From positions 998,501 through 1,062,500 of the forward strand of contig NZ_JABXWB010000005.1 of the NCBI RefSeq assembly GCF_013375555.1: a stretch of DNA of 64,000 bases, in the 5' to 3' direction. The stretch is from Sphingobium sp. EM0848. GTDB taxonomy: Bacteria > Pseudomonadota > Alphaproteobacteria > Sphingomonadales > Sphingomonadaceae. Under the pieces are notes generated by a model. That model had not been told where the DNA came from and did not search any database. It saw only the letters and a list, made by a program, of their open reading frames with translations. Both the position numbers and the translations under genes were made by a program. This document shows positions 41,280 to 49,332 of this stretch, piece by piece. Each line of letters starts with the position of its first letter. Positions within the stretch are counted from its first letter, which is position 1.

Positions 41280-41301
41280 ATTGCCTCTCCCCAAGGAATG
41301 A

Positions 41302-41328
41302 GGGCGGCGACCTGTTGGTTCGCCGCCC
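41302..41328. terminator. Hairpin downstream of the TonB receptor gene
   Basis: A 9-bp perfect stem (GGGCGGCGA / TCGCCGCCC) with a 9-nt loop lies just past the receptor stop (41339) and before the carboxylesterase start. No T-run follows, so it may only reduce read-through from receptor to esterases. Confidence 0.45.
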
Positions 41329-41338
41329 CGACTTTGTA

Positions 41339-44227
41339 TCAGAATTTGAACCGCACACCGGCGGTAAAAGCCCGCCCTACCGTGTCATAGGTGGAAATGA
41401 TCGTCGGCAGGTTCACGCCCGGAATATCGGCGGCCACCAGCGGCGGATCGCGATCAAACAGATTGTTGATCGTGATGAAGGGTTCCAGACTGCCGCCCCA
41501 ACCCTCGATCTTCTGGCTGATGGTGAGGTCGGTGTACCAGACCGAAGGTGCCTTCGCCCCGGAATAATTATTGTTTGGTTCGCGCGACCCGACCTTCACC
41601 GGGCCGGTATATTGTTCCGACACGAAGATGGTGAGGCCGCCGTCGCTCACATAGTTGAGGTTCAGCGTGCCGCGCCATTTCGGCCGGGCGATTGGGCCAT
41701 TGTTGATGCCGTAGCCCGCCGAGTCATAGGCGGCGACCGCCGCGCTTTGCTGCGTCACATATTTGTCGAGCCAGCTGACATAGGCGCGGGCGCTGAAATT
41801 GCCGTTGCCAAGGCGCGTGGCATAGCTGGCGTCGATATCGATCCCTGCCGTTTCCAGCTTGGCGATATTGGCCGCCGCGATGCGGATCAGGCTGGGGAAG
41901 GCGGTCGGTGAGGGCCGGGTGATGAGCGCGCATTCGGGCGCCGACGCATTGGCGACGCAATTCTGCACGATCCGCGTGGTGTCGAGCGTACCGATGGCGC
42001 CGTCAATCTTCAGGTCGAAATAGTCCGCCGACAGGCTGAAGCCCGGCAGGAAGCGAGGCGTCAGCACGAAGCCGAAGGTCTTGGTTTTGGCCACCTCGGG
42101 CTTCAGCAGGCGGTTGCCGCCCGACACGGTGGAGACATTGCCGGTCTGGCCCGAAACCGGATCGGTCAGCAGGCCGATGCCGCTCTGGTCTCCTGCGAAC
42201 AGGTCGAACAGGGTGGGTGCGCGAATGTCACGCGAGATCGTGCCGCGCAGCAATATGTCCTGCACCGGTTTCCAGGTGAGGCCGGCCTTCCATGTCTCGA
42301 CCCGCCCGGATGTGCTGTAGTCGGTGACGCGGCCCGCGCCGTTCAGTTCCAGCGACTGGAGGAACGGCATGTCCTTGACGATCGGCAGGTTGATTTCGCC
42401 AAATGCTTCCTTGACCGTAACGCTGCCCTGCGCCTCGCCCACATTGGTCAGCCAGTAGAAGAGCGAGGTCGAGGATACGCCGCGCAGGCCCGCGAAATAC
42501 GCGTCACGCTCGGCTGTGGTGTCGAGTAGCGAGGGGTCGCTGTTGCTGGTGAGGTCCAGCGACTGCTTGCGCCATTCGCCGCCGACCACGATGTCCACAG
42601 GGCCGCCGGGCAGTTCGAAGGGCGAGCCGGAAAATTGCAGCGCGGCGGCATCATGCTTGATCCGCGCGTCATAGGCCATGGTGCCGGTCGCATAGTCATA
42701 GCCCGGCTGGTTGGTATAGGCGTCACCGGTCAGGAAGATGTTGAGCGGCTGGCACCCGGCAAAGCGTGCACGGATGACCGGATCGGCGCTCAAGGTAGGA
42801 CGACAGACGATATTGCCGTTGCTGTCGCGAACCGCATCCAGCGCGGCATAGGCCTTCTGATAATCATAGAGGCCGTGCTGGCGGACACTATGCTTGGAAT
42901 CGCCATGGGTGTAGTTGACCGACCATTTCCAATTGTCGCCCAGACTGCCTTCAAGGCCGGTCGTGACCATCCAGAAATCGGTGCGTTCACTGGTGAAGGG
43001 TTTCTTCTTGCCGTCGCCCGAATATTTGCCGATATTGAATTGCTGGCCGGGCGCCAGTGCTGCCTCGATCACCGCCGGGATGAAAGGATTGCCTTCGAAC
43101 ACCGGCGCATTCTGGGTGCCGACCCAGGCATTGGACTGGCTGACATAGCTGAGATCGCTGCGGGTGAAATTACCCTGGACGTAGAAGTTGATGTCGTCCG
43201 TCACATCATAGCTGAACCGGCCGAAGCCCTGATAGGTACTCAGCGGCGCCACCGCACTGACGTCGGATGGAATGACGAAGCCGTCGCCGCCAATATTGAA
43301 TGCCGCCGTGCCTGTAGCGGTGCCATTATTGAAGGGCCGGATCGTGCCGTCGCCGTTGATCTGGTAATTGGCGAAGGGACCGTCCAGTATCTTGCCATTG
43401 TCGCTGGCGAAGATCAGGTGGATATTGTCCTGAAGAGCGCGTGGATTGGCGTTGGAACCGGGCGTTGCCGCGCTGCCGGGAACGCTGCCGACATAGACAT
43501 AGTTTGCATTGCCGCCCTTGCGATCGGACCGCAACATGCCGTTATTGTTATAATATTCGCCCGACAGCAGCAGATGGCCGCGTCCGCCGAACAGGTCCAC
43601 GCCCCCGGCAAGGCTGATCCGTTGATTGCCATTGTCGCCGCGCTGCGACACGCCGCCCTGAACGCTGCCGGTGAGGCCGGCGAACTTGCGGTTGAGGACG
43701 AAATTGACCACGCCCGCGACGGCATCCGATCCGTAAGCGGCAGACGCGCCCGCGGTCACGATATCCACCCGCTGGAGCAGGGCGTTGGGAATGACATTGG
43801 TGTCGACCGTGCCGACATAGGTGGTCGGCGGCACGCGCACGCCGTCGAACAGGATCAGCGTGCGGTTTCCGCCCACACCGCGCAGATTGAGCACATTGCC
43901 ATGGCTCGCGCTGTTGGCGAAATTATGCGAGCTGCGCGAAGGGCTGGAACTGTTCTGGAACTGGGGCAGCTTGTTGAGTGCGTCCGGCACGTTGGTTGGT
44001 GTTGCCTTGACCAGATCCTCTGTCGTGGCGACCGTCACCGGGGTCGGCGCGGTATAGCCATCGCGCACGATGCGCGATCCGGTGACGATGATGTCCGACG
44101 TGCTGGCGGGAGCCTCGCTCGCGGTTTCGCTATTGGTCGACTGCGACGTGTCCTGCGCCAGGGCAGCGGTGCTGAGCGCCCAGATACTGACGCCGATACA
44201 GGCGGCGGAAGCGACGGAAAGTCTCAT
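41339..44227 (-). CDS. Large TonB-dependent receptor
   Basis: The 962-residue protein has a signal peptide (cleavage after STAALA), a TonB-box-like stretch DIIVTGSRIVRDGY, a plug domain (LNLRGVGGNRTLILFDGVRVPPTTY, VDIVTAGASAAYGSDAVAGVVNFVLNR) and a long barrel ending TAGVRFKF. The plug wording (RTLILFDGVR...GASAAYGSDAVAGVVN) marks the Oar/sucrose-type receptors that expand in sphingomonads and usually import glycans or plant-derived compounds. Two secreted esterase genes follow. A TGATAATCA core lies 24 bp upstream (44251-44259), too short to call a Fur box. Ligand unknown. Confidence 0.9.
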   Translation of the reverse strand: MRLSVASAACIGVSIWALSTAALAQDTSQSTNSETASEAPASTSDIIVTGSRIVRDGYTAPTPVTVATTEDLVKATPTNVPDALNKLPQFQNSSSPSRSSHNFANSASHGNVLNLRGVGGNRTLILFDGVRVPPTTYVGTVDTNVIPNALLQRVDIVTAGASAAYGSDAVAGVVNFVLNRKFAGLTGSVQGGVSQRGDNGNQRISLAGGVDLFGGRGHLLLSGEYYNNNGMLRSDRKGGNANYVYVGSVPGSAATPGSNANPRALQDNIHLIFASDNGKILDGPFANYQINGDGTIRPFNNGTATGTAAFNIGGDGFVIPSDVSAVAPLSTYQGFGRFSYDVTDDINFYVQGNFTRSDLSYVSQSNAWVGTQNAPVFEGNPFIPAVIEAALAPGQQFNIGKYSGDGKKKPFTSERTDFWMVTTGLEGSLGDNWKWSVNYTHGDSKHSVRQHGLYDYQKAYAALDAVRDSNGNIVCRPTLSADPVIRARFAGCQPLNIFLTGDAYTNQPGYDYATGTMAYDARIKHDAAALQFSGSPFELPGGPVDIVVGGEWRKQSLDLTSNSDPSLLDTTAERDAYFAGLRGVSSTSLFYWLTNVGEAQGSVTVKEAFGEINLPIVKDMPFLQSLELNGAGRVTDYSTSGRVETWKAGLTWKPVQDILLRGTISRDIRAPTLFDLFAGDQSGIGLLTDPVSGQTGNVSTVSGGNRLLKPEVAKTKTFGFVLTPRFLPGFSLSADYFDLKIDGAIGTLDTTRIVQNCVANASAPECALITRPSPTAFPSLIRIAAANIAKLETAGIDIDASYATRLGNGNFSARAYVSWLDKYVTQQSAAVAAYDSAGYGINNGPIARPKWRGTLNLNYVSDGGLTIFVSEQYTGPVKVGSREPNNNYSGAKAPSVWYTDLTISQKIEGWGGSLEPFITINNLFDRDPPLVAADIPGVNLPTIISTYDTVGRAFTAGVRFKF

Positions 44228-44320
44228 TTAGTGTCTCCTCTACCCGCAATTGATTATCATTTAAAAATATACGGCGGTGCATGTTTGGCTATCGACGAAA
44301 AAAGTGCATGTCAATGCATA

Positions 44321-44338
44321 ATTGGGATTAATCCCAAT
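44321..44338. promoter_or_regulatory. Perfect 18-bp palindrome between the TonB receptor and arsR
   Basis: The sequence ATTGGGATTAATCCCAAT is a perfect dyad. It lies 94 bp before the receptor ATG and 76 bp before arsR. It could be an operator for either gene; it does not resemble the dyad over the arsR -10 box. Confidence 0.5.
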
Positions 44339-44378
44339 CCGCGGTGGCAAGATTGGATCGGAAAATATCGATGGATTA

Positions 44379-44405
44379 TTGACGGCCGTTATTCCATCGT
44401 ATAAT
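44379..44405 (+). promoter_or_regulatory. arsR promoter: TTGACG-N15-TATAAT
   Basis: TTGACG at 44379-44384 and a consensus TATAAT at 44400-44405, spacer 15 bp. The arsR ATG (44414) is only 8 bp past the -10 box, so the transcript is nearly or fully leaderless; there is no Shine-Dalgarno. The operator at 44393-44414 covers this promoter. Confidence 0.6.
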
Positions 44406-44414
44406 CCCGATGGA
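44393..44414. promoter_or_regulatory. Candidate ArsR operator TCCATCG-N8-CGATGGA
   Basis: A perfect 7-bp inverted repeat whose 8-bp centre contains the TATAAT box and whose right arm touches the arsR start codon. A further half-site CGATGGA stands at 44369-44375. Binding here would block RNA polymerase, as expected for an autorepressing ArsR. Confidence 0.6.
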
Positions 44415-44743
44415 TGGAAACCGAAGCGGCATTGTCCATCCTCGCGGCGCTCGCGCATCCCACTCGTTTGTCGACCTTTCGGCTGCTGGTTCGACATGAG
44501 CCCGAGGGATTGTCGACCGGGCAACTGGTGGAAGCAAGCGGGCTGACCCAAAGCACCTTCTCCACCCATCTGGCAGTGCTTGTGAAGGCTGGACTGGTCA
44601 TTCCGGAAAAGCGCGGGCGCCAGCTAATCCAGCGCGTCAGCATCGATGTCCTGCGCGGCCTCATGCTCTTCCTCGCCAGGGACTGTTGTCAGGGTCGTGC
44701 CGAATTGTGCGATCCGCTGCTCGCCGAACTTAGCTGCTGTTGA
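44414..44743 (+). CDS. arsR: ArsR-family metalloregulatory repressor
   Basis: The 109-residue winged-helix protein (ILAALAHPTRLSTFRLLVRHEPEGLSTGQLVEASGLTQSTFSTHLAVLVKAGLV) fits the ArsR/SmtB family. A C-terminal cluster of five Cys (91, 92, 99, 108, 109; RDCCQGRAELC and SCC) is a probable As(III) site, placed at the end rather than in the DNA-binding helix as in E. coli ArsR. First gene of arsR-arsC-aquaporin-arsH. The start ATG is 8 bp past a TATAAT box. Confidence 0.9.
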   Translation: METEAALSILAALAHPTRLSTFRLLVRHEPEGLSTGQLVEASGLTQSTFSTHLAVLVKAGLVIPEKRGRQLIQRVSIDVLRGLMLFLARDCCQGRAELCDPLLAELSCC

Positions 44744-44753
44744 AGGATCGCCC

Positions 44754-45185
44754 ATGACCGACGTCATCATCTACCATAATCCCGATTGCGGCACGTCCCG
44801 CAACACGCTCGCCATGATCCGTAACGCCGGGATCGAGCCGCACGTCGTCGAATATCTCAAGACGCCGCCCTCGCGCGCGATGCTGATCCAGCTGATCGCG
44901 CGGGCCGGCATCACCCCGCGCCAGCTTTTGCGCGAGAAGGGCACGCCCTTTGCAGAACTTGGCCTTGGTGACGAGGGCGTGAGCGATGCCGCGCAGATCG
45001 ATGCGATGATCGCGCACCCGATCCTCATCAACCGGCCGCTGGTCGTCACGCCGCTTGGTGTAAGGCTATGCCGTCCGTCGGAGGTGGTGCTCGATATTCT
45101 CCCAACACCGCAACAGGGAGCCTTCGCCAAGGAGGATGGTGAGCAGGTCGTCGACGCCGACGGCAATCGCGCCCAGCCAGCGTGA
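44754..45185 (+). CDS. arsC: Glutaredoxin-coupled arsenate reductase
   Basis: ATG at 44754, 10 bp after arsR. The 143-residue protein starts MTDVIIYHNPDCGTSRNTL, with the catalytic Cys at position 12 as in E. coli ArsC (CxTSRN motif). It continues EYLKTPPSRAMLIQLIARAGITPRQLLR and ILINRPLVVTPLGVRLCRPSEVVLDIL, which holds Arg residues of the arsenate site. It reduces As(V) to As(III). Its stop overlaps the aquaporin GTG start (GTGA, 45182-45185). Confidence 0.94.
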   Translation: MTDVIIYHNPDCGTSRNTLAMIRNAGIEPHVVEYLKTPPSRAMLIQLIARAGITPRQLLREKGTPFAELGLGDEGVSDAAQIDAMIAHPILINRPLVVTPLGVRLCRPSEVVLDILPTPQQGAFAKEDGEQVVDADGNRAQPA

Positions 45186-45847
45186 ACCGCCGGACGATTT
45201 CTGCCGAGGCGCTGGGCAGCTTCCTGTTGTTCGCGACCGTGATCGGTTCGGGCATCATGGCCGAGCGTCTGGCGGGCGGCAATATCGCCATCGCGCTCCT
45301 CGGGAACACGCTGGCGACCGGGGCGGTGCTGTTCGTCCTCATCACGATGCTGGGGCCATTGTCGGGAGCGCATTTCAACCCCGCCGTGACGCTGGTCATG
45401 CGGTTGCGCAGTCATATCCGAACCGACATGGCTGTGGCCTATGTCGTGGCGCAGCTTGTGGGCGGCATCCTTGGCATATGGGTCGCGCATTTGATGTTCG
45501 ACGTGCCGATCCTTCAGCTGTCGCAAAAGGTTCGCACCGGCCCCGGCCAGTGGTACGGCGAGGCGGTCGCCACCTTCGGGCTGGTTCTCACGATTATCGG
45601 AACGGCGCGAATGCGGCCCGGCGGCATCGCGGCCAGCGTCGCGCTCTACATCACCGCCGCCTACTGGTTCACCTCATCCACCAGCTTCGCCAACCCCGCC
45701 ATCACGATCGCCCGATCCCTGAGTAACAGCTTTGCCGGCATCGCCCCGGCCTGCGTGCCGGCCTTCATCGCGGCGCAACTTGCCGGCGCGATCGCCGCCC
45801 ATCTGGTGGGCAGGATCGTCTTTGACCCACAAGAGGAACCCGCATGA
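45182..45847 (+). CDS. aqpS: MIP/aquaporin-family channel (AqpS-like arsenite channel)
   Basis: GTG start at 45182, overlapping arsC by 4 bp. The 221-residue protein has six hydrophobic segments and the two NPA boxes, [12 protein letters not shown] and [12 protein letters not shown]. In other bacteria (Sinorhizobium) an aquaglyceroporin in the ars operon replaces ArsB/Acr3 and lets As(III), made by ArsC, flow out down its gradient. The location in arsR-arsC-x-arsH supports that here. Its stop overlaps the arsH start (ATGA). Confidence 0.9.
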   Translation: MNRRTISAEALGSFLLFATVIGSGIMAERLAGGNIAIALLGNTLATGAVLFVLITMLGPLSGAHFNPAVTLVMRLRSHIRTDMAVAYVVAQLVGGILGIWVAHLMFDVPILQLSQKVRTGPGQWYGEAVATFGLVLTIIGTARMRPGGIAASVALYITAAYWFTSSTSFANPAITIARSLSNSFAGIAPACVPAFIAAQLAGAIAAHLVGRIVFDPQEEPA

Positions 45848-46593
45848 TCCGCGTTCGCGTCCTGCCCGACCCCGGTCATCTCCCTGCGCTGGATCGGGCG
45901 TTTGCGATCACCCGACCGGCGCTCGGCCTTGGTGACGAACAGCCGCCGCCCCGCATCCTGCTGCTCTACGGTTCGCTGCGGGAACGGTCCTTCTCCCGGC
46001 TGGCGGTCGAGGAAGCGGCGCGTCTCCTGCAATTTTTCGGCGCGGAGACCCGCATCTTCGATCCGGCCGATCTGCCGCTGCCCGATCAGGTCGCCAGCGA
46101 CGATCATCCCGCCGTGCACGAACTGCGTGAACTGTCGATGTGGTCGGAGGGGCAGGTCTGGTGCAGTCCCGAGCGGCATGGCCAGATTACCGGGATCATG
46201 AAGGCCCAGATCGACCATCTGCCACTGGAGATGAAGGGATTGCGCCCGACACAGGGGCGTACGCTCGCCGTCATGCAGGTTTCCGGCGGTTCGCAGTCGT
46301 TCAACGCCATCAACACGCTCCGCCTGCTCGGCCGCTGGATGCGGATGTTCACCATCCCCAACCAGTCGTCAGTCGCCATGGCCTACAGGGAGTTCGACGA
46401 GGCGGGGCGCATGAAGCCGTCCAGCTATTACGACCGGATCGTGGACGTGATGGAAGAACTGGTGCGGATCACCGTCCTGATGCGTCCGCATGGCGCTCAG
46501 TTGGTTGACCGCTATTCGGAACGCAAGGCCTCCGGCACCCTGATCGATCTGTCGGCCAATCGCGCCAGGGCGACCCTTACGGATAGGGAATGA
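45844..46593 (+). CDS. arsH: ArsH NADPH-dependent FMN oxidoreductase
   Basis: The 249-residue protein shows the ArsH landmarks [27 protein letters not shown] (FMN phosphate loop), [30 protein letters not shown] and [38 protein letters not shown]. ArsH oxidises trivalent organoarsenicals to the less toxic pentavalent forms and has general flavin reductase activity. Last gene of the ars operon, with a 4-bp gap to the convergent lldD-like gene. Confidence 0.94.
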   Translation: MIRVRVLPDPGHLPALDRAFAITRPALGLGDEQPPPRILLLYGSLRERSFSRLAVEEAARLLQFFGAETRIFDPADLPLPDQVASDDHPAVHELRELSMWSEGQVWCSPERHGQITGIMKAQIDHLPLEMKGLRPTQGRTLAVMQVSGGSQSFNAINTLRLLGRWMRMFTIPNQSSVAMAYREFDEAGRMKPSSYYDRIVDVMEELVRITVLMRPHGAQLVDRYSERKASGTLIDLSANRARATLTDRE

Positions 46594-46597
46594 CCGC

Positions 46598-47758
46598 TTA
46601 TGGGTGCGCCATTCCCGTCATGCCGGATGAAACCAGGCTTTCTCCCGAGATATCCTTGATCGACCGTGCACCTGACAGCGTCATCGCGACGCGCATCTCG
46701 CTGGCGATCAGGTCGATCAGATTGGCGACCCCCTTCTCGCCTGCCGCCGCCAGCGCGTAGATATAGGCGCGACCAATCAGGACCGCATCCGCGCCCTGCG
46801 CCAGCATCCGCACGACATCGAGACCCGAGCGGATGCCGGAATCGACCAGCAGCGTCAGGTCCCCCTTCACCGCGTCGGCGACCATGGGAAGCGCCCGCGC
46901 CGTCGACAGCACGCCATCAAGCTGCCGTCCGCCATGATTGGAGACGACGATGCCGTCCGCGCCGAAGCGCACGGCGTCGCGGGCGTCCTCCGGGTCGAGG
47001 ATGCCCTTCAGCACCATCGATCCCTTCCAATAGTCGCGGATCCACTGGAGGTCGTTCCAGCCGATCGACGGATCGAAATTGGCGCCCAGCCACCCGACAT
47101 AGTCCTCAAGCGCGATCTTTCGCTTCAGATAGGCCGACACATTGCCAAGATCATGCGGGCGCCCCATCACCCCGACGCTCCACGCCCAGCGGGGATGGAG
47201 AACAGCCTGCATCATGCGGCGTTGAGCGGCACGGGCCCCCGACATGCCCGAATGCGCGTCACGGTAGCGGGCGCCCGGGACCGGCATGTCGACCGTGAAG
47301 ACCAATGTCCGCACGCCCGCGGCCCAGGCACGCTCAAGCGCGTTTTTCATGAAGCCGCGATCCTTGAGGACGTAAAGCTGGAACCAGATCGGCCGGTCCA
47401 CCTTCGGCTGGACTTCCTCGATGGGACAGACCGAAACCGAGGACATGGTGAAGGGAATGCCGCGAGAGGCTGCGGCCCGGGCCGCCTGCACTTCGCCCCG
47501 GCGCGCATACATGCCGGTCAGGCCGACAGGGGCCATCGCCACCGGCAGGGCGAACGGTTCATCGAAGACGCGGGTGGACAGGTCGACCTCGCCAACCGCC
47601 TTCAGTACCCTTTGCTTCAGGGCCAGATCCTGAAGATCCTCCTGATTGCGGCGCATCGTCTGCTCCGCATAGGCGCCGCCATCGATATAGTGGAACAGGA
47701 AGGGCGGCAGACGGCGCCGGGCCGCTTCGCGATAGTCCGTGGTGGATGCGACGATCAT
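46598..47758 (-). CDS. lldD: FMN-dependent L-lactate dehydrogenase/alpha-hydroxy-acid oxidising enzyme
   Basis: ATG at 47758 follows GGAGG at 8 bp; the frame's upstream part to 47788 is not needed. The 386-residue enzyme has the family core: [98 protein letters not shown] (catalytic His) and [28 protein letters not shown]. It best fits membrane-associated LldD, oxidising L-lactate with electrons to quinone; other 2-hydroxy acids are possible. No lactate permease or regulator stands next to it. Confidence 0.87.
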   Translation of the reverse strand: MIVASTTDYREAARRRLPPFLFHYIDGGAYAEQTMRRNQEDLQDLALKQRVLKAVGEVDLSTRVFDEPFALPVAMAPVGLTGMYARRGEVQAARAAASRGIPFTMSSVSVCPIEEVQPKVDRPIWFQLYVLKDRGFMKNALERAWAAGVRTLVFTVDMPVPGARYRDAHSGMSGARAAQRRMMQAVLHPRWAWSVGVMGRPHDLGNVSAYLKRKIALEDYVGWLGANFDPSIGWNDLQWIRDYWKGSMVLKGILDPEDARDAVRFGADGIVVSNHGGRQLDGVLSTARALPMVADAVKGDLTLLVDSGIRSGLDVVRMLAQGADAVLIGRAYIYALAAAGEKGVANLIDLIASEMRVAMTLSGARSIKDISGESLVSSGMTGMAHP

Positions 47759-47934
47759 GACTGAGCCTCCGGGCGGAATTTGCCTCAACGTCTGTAGGCC
47801 GGTTCACGACAAAGAGAAGATGCTCGCGATTTTTCAGGTCCTATTGGCACCATACGCGTCAAGCTGGGGGATATTCCTTCCTGTTCGGCTCACCCGCTTG
47901 CCTTCGGCGGCGGGCGGAATATTCTGCGTCGCTG

Positions 47935-49332
47935 ATGCTTGACGCCAGCCATCTTGCACTCGCCTATCTGCTGGCGGAATGGGTCATTCGTGTGGCCATG
48001 ATCGTGTTCATTCCGTTGCGCCGGCCGCCGGAGGCCGCGCGGAGCTGGCTGCTGCTCGTCATGTTCATGCCGGTTCCGGCGCTGATCCTTTATCGGTTGA
48101 TCGGGCGGCCCCGCTTCCCGCAATGGCGGCATGAACGGTTCAGGCACAGCATCGCCTGTCGGGATGCGGTCGCAAAGGCCTTGCCCGCTCCGGCATCCAG
48201 CGCCAGTGCGGTCGAGACGCTGGCGTTGCATCTTGGCGGATTTCCCGCCTGTATGGGGAACAGGCTCCGCCTGATGACGGAATATGACGCCGCGATCGAG
48301 GCGCTGGTCGCGGAAATCGGCCGGGCGGAAAGGCACATCCACCTTCAGACCTATATTTTCGCCAGTGACGATACCGGCCGCGAGGTGACGCGCGCACTGG
48401 GCGCCGCCGTTGCGCGCGGAGTGACGGTGCGCGTGCTGGTCGATGCGCTGGGTTCCCGGCCATGGGCACGACAAAGCATGGCGATGTTGCGGAAGGCGGG
48501 GGTGGACGCGCATCTGATCCTGCCGATCCGCTTCGCCTCCCTGCGCCGTGCGCGCAGCGACTTGCGCAATCACCGGAAACTCAGCCTGTTCGACGGGCAG
48601 CTGGCCTTCATCGGGTCGCAGAATATCGTCGATCGGGATTTCAAACCGGGAATCGTCAACGATGAACTGGTGGCGCGGATCGAAGGGCCGGTGGCCGCAG
48701 CCTGCGAGGCGGTGTTTGCCAGCGACTGGTATCTGGAGACGGAGGAGGAACTGGCCGTGCCAGCGGTGCCGCTGCCCTGCGGCCCGGCAGTGCTTCAGGC
48801 GATGCCCAGCGGCCCGGATTACGGCACGCCGGGTTATGAGCGGCTGCTGGTCGATCTCGTCCATCAAGCGAAGCACGATGTCATCATCGTTTCGCCCTAT
48901 CTCATCCCTGACGAGGCGTTGCTGACCGCGCTCAAAAATGCTGTTGCCCGCAATGTGACGGTGGATCTGGTCGTGTCGAATGTCGTCGACCAATATCTGG
49001 TCGGGCTGGCGCAGCGATCCTATTATGACGAACTGCTGCGATCGGGTGTGCGGATCTACCGTTATCGCCGCAAGCTGCTCCATGCCAAGAGCGTGACCGT
49101 GGACGAGAGCGTCGGGATCATCGGGTCGAGCAATGCCGATATCCGTTCCTTCATGCTGAATGCCGAGATCAGCCTGATCATGCATGCAGGCGAGCAGGTT
49201 GGAGCGCTCAAGGCCATCCACCGGCATTATATGGGCAACAGCGACCCGCTGGATCTCGCCGTCTGGCGGGCGAGGCCGGGCGCGTCCCGCCTGTGGGAAA
49301 ATCTCGCGCGGCTGGTCAGTCCACTGCTTTGA
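47935..49332 (+). CDS. cls: Cardiolipin synthase (phospholipase D superfamily)
   Basis: The 465-residue protein has two N-terminal membrane helices (residues ~7-27, 37-55) and two PLD domains with HKD motifs: HRKLSLFD at 213-220 and HAKSVTVD at 383-390. The order of TM pair, N-terminal linker and HKD repeats matches ClsA. It condenses two phosphatidylglycerol molecules, or PG and PE, to cardiolipin at the inner membrane. Its last 17 bases overlap the 3' end of the convergent RND permease gene. Confidence 0.9.
   Translation: MLDASHLALAYLLAEWVIRVAMIVFIPLRRPPEAARSWLLLVMFMPVPALILYRLIGRPRFPQWRHERFRHSIACRDAVAKALPAPASSASAVETLALHLGGFPACMGNRLRLMTEYDAAIEALVAEIGRAERHIHLQTYIFASDDTGREVTRALGAAVARGVTVRVLVDALGSRPWARQSMAMLRKAGVDAHLILPIRFASLRRARSDLRNHRKLSLFDGQLAFIGSQNIVDRDFKPGIVNDELVARIEGPVAAACEAVFASDWYLETEEELAVPAVPLPCGPAVLQAMPSGPDYGTPGYERLLVDLVHQAKHDVIIVSPYLIPDEALLTALKNAVARNVTVDLVVSNVVDQYLVGLAQRSYYDELLRSGVRIYRYRRKLLHAKSVTVDESVGIIGSSNADIRSFMLNAEISLIMHAGEQVGALKAIHRHYMGNSDPLDLAVWRARPGASRLWENLARLVSPLL

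Noticed and set aside
44251..44259. Fur box upstream of the large TonB receptor
   Set aside because: Only the TGATAATCA core matches; flanking bases agree poorly with the consensus.
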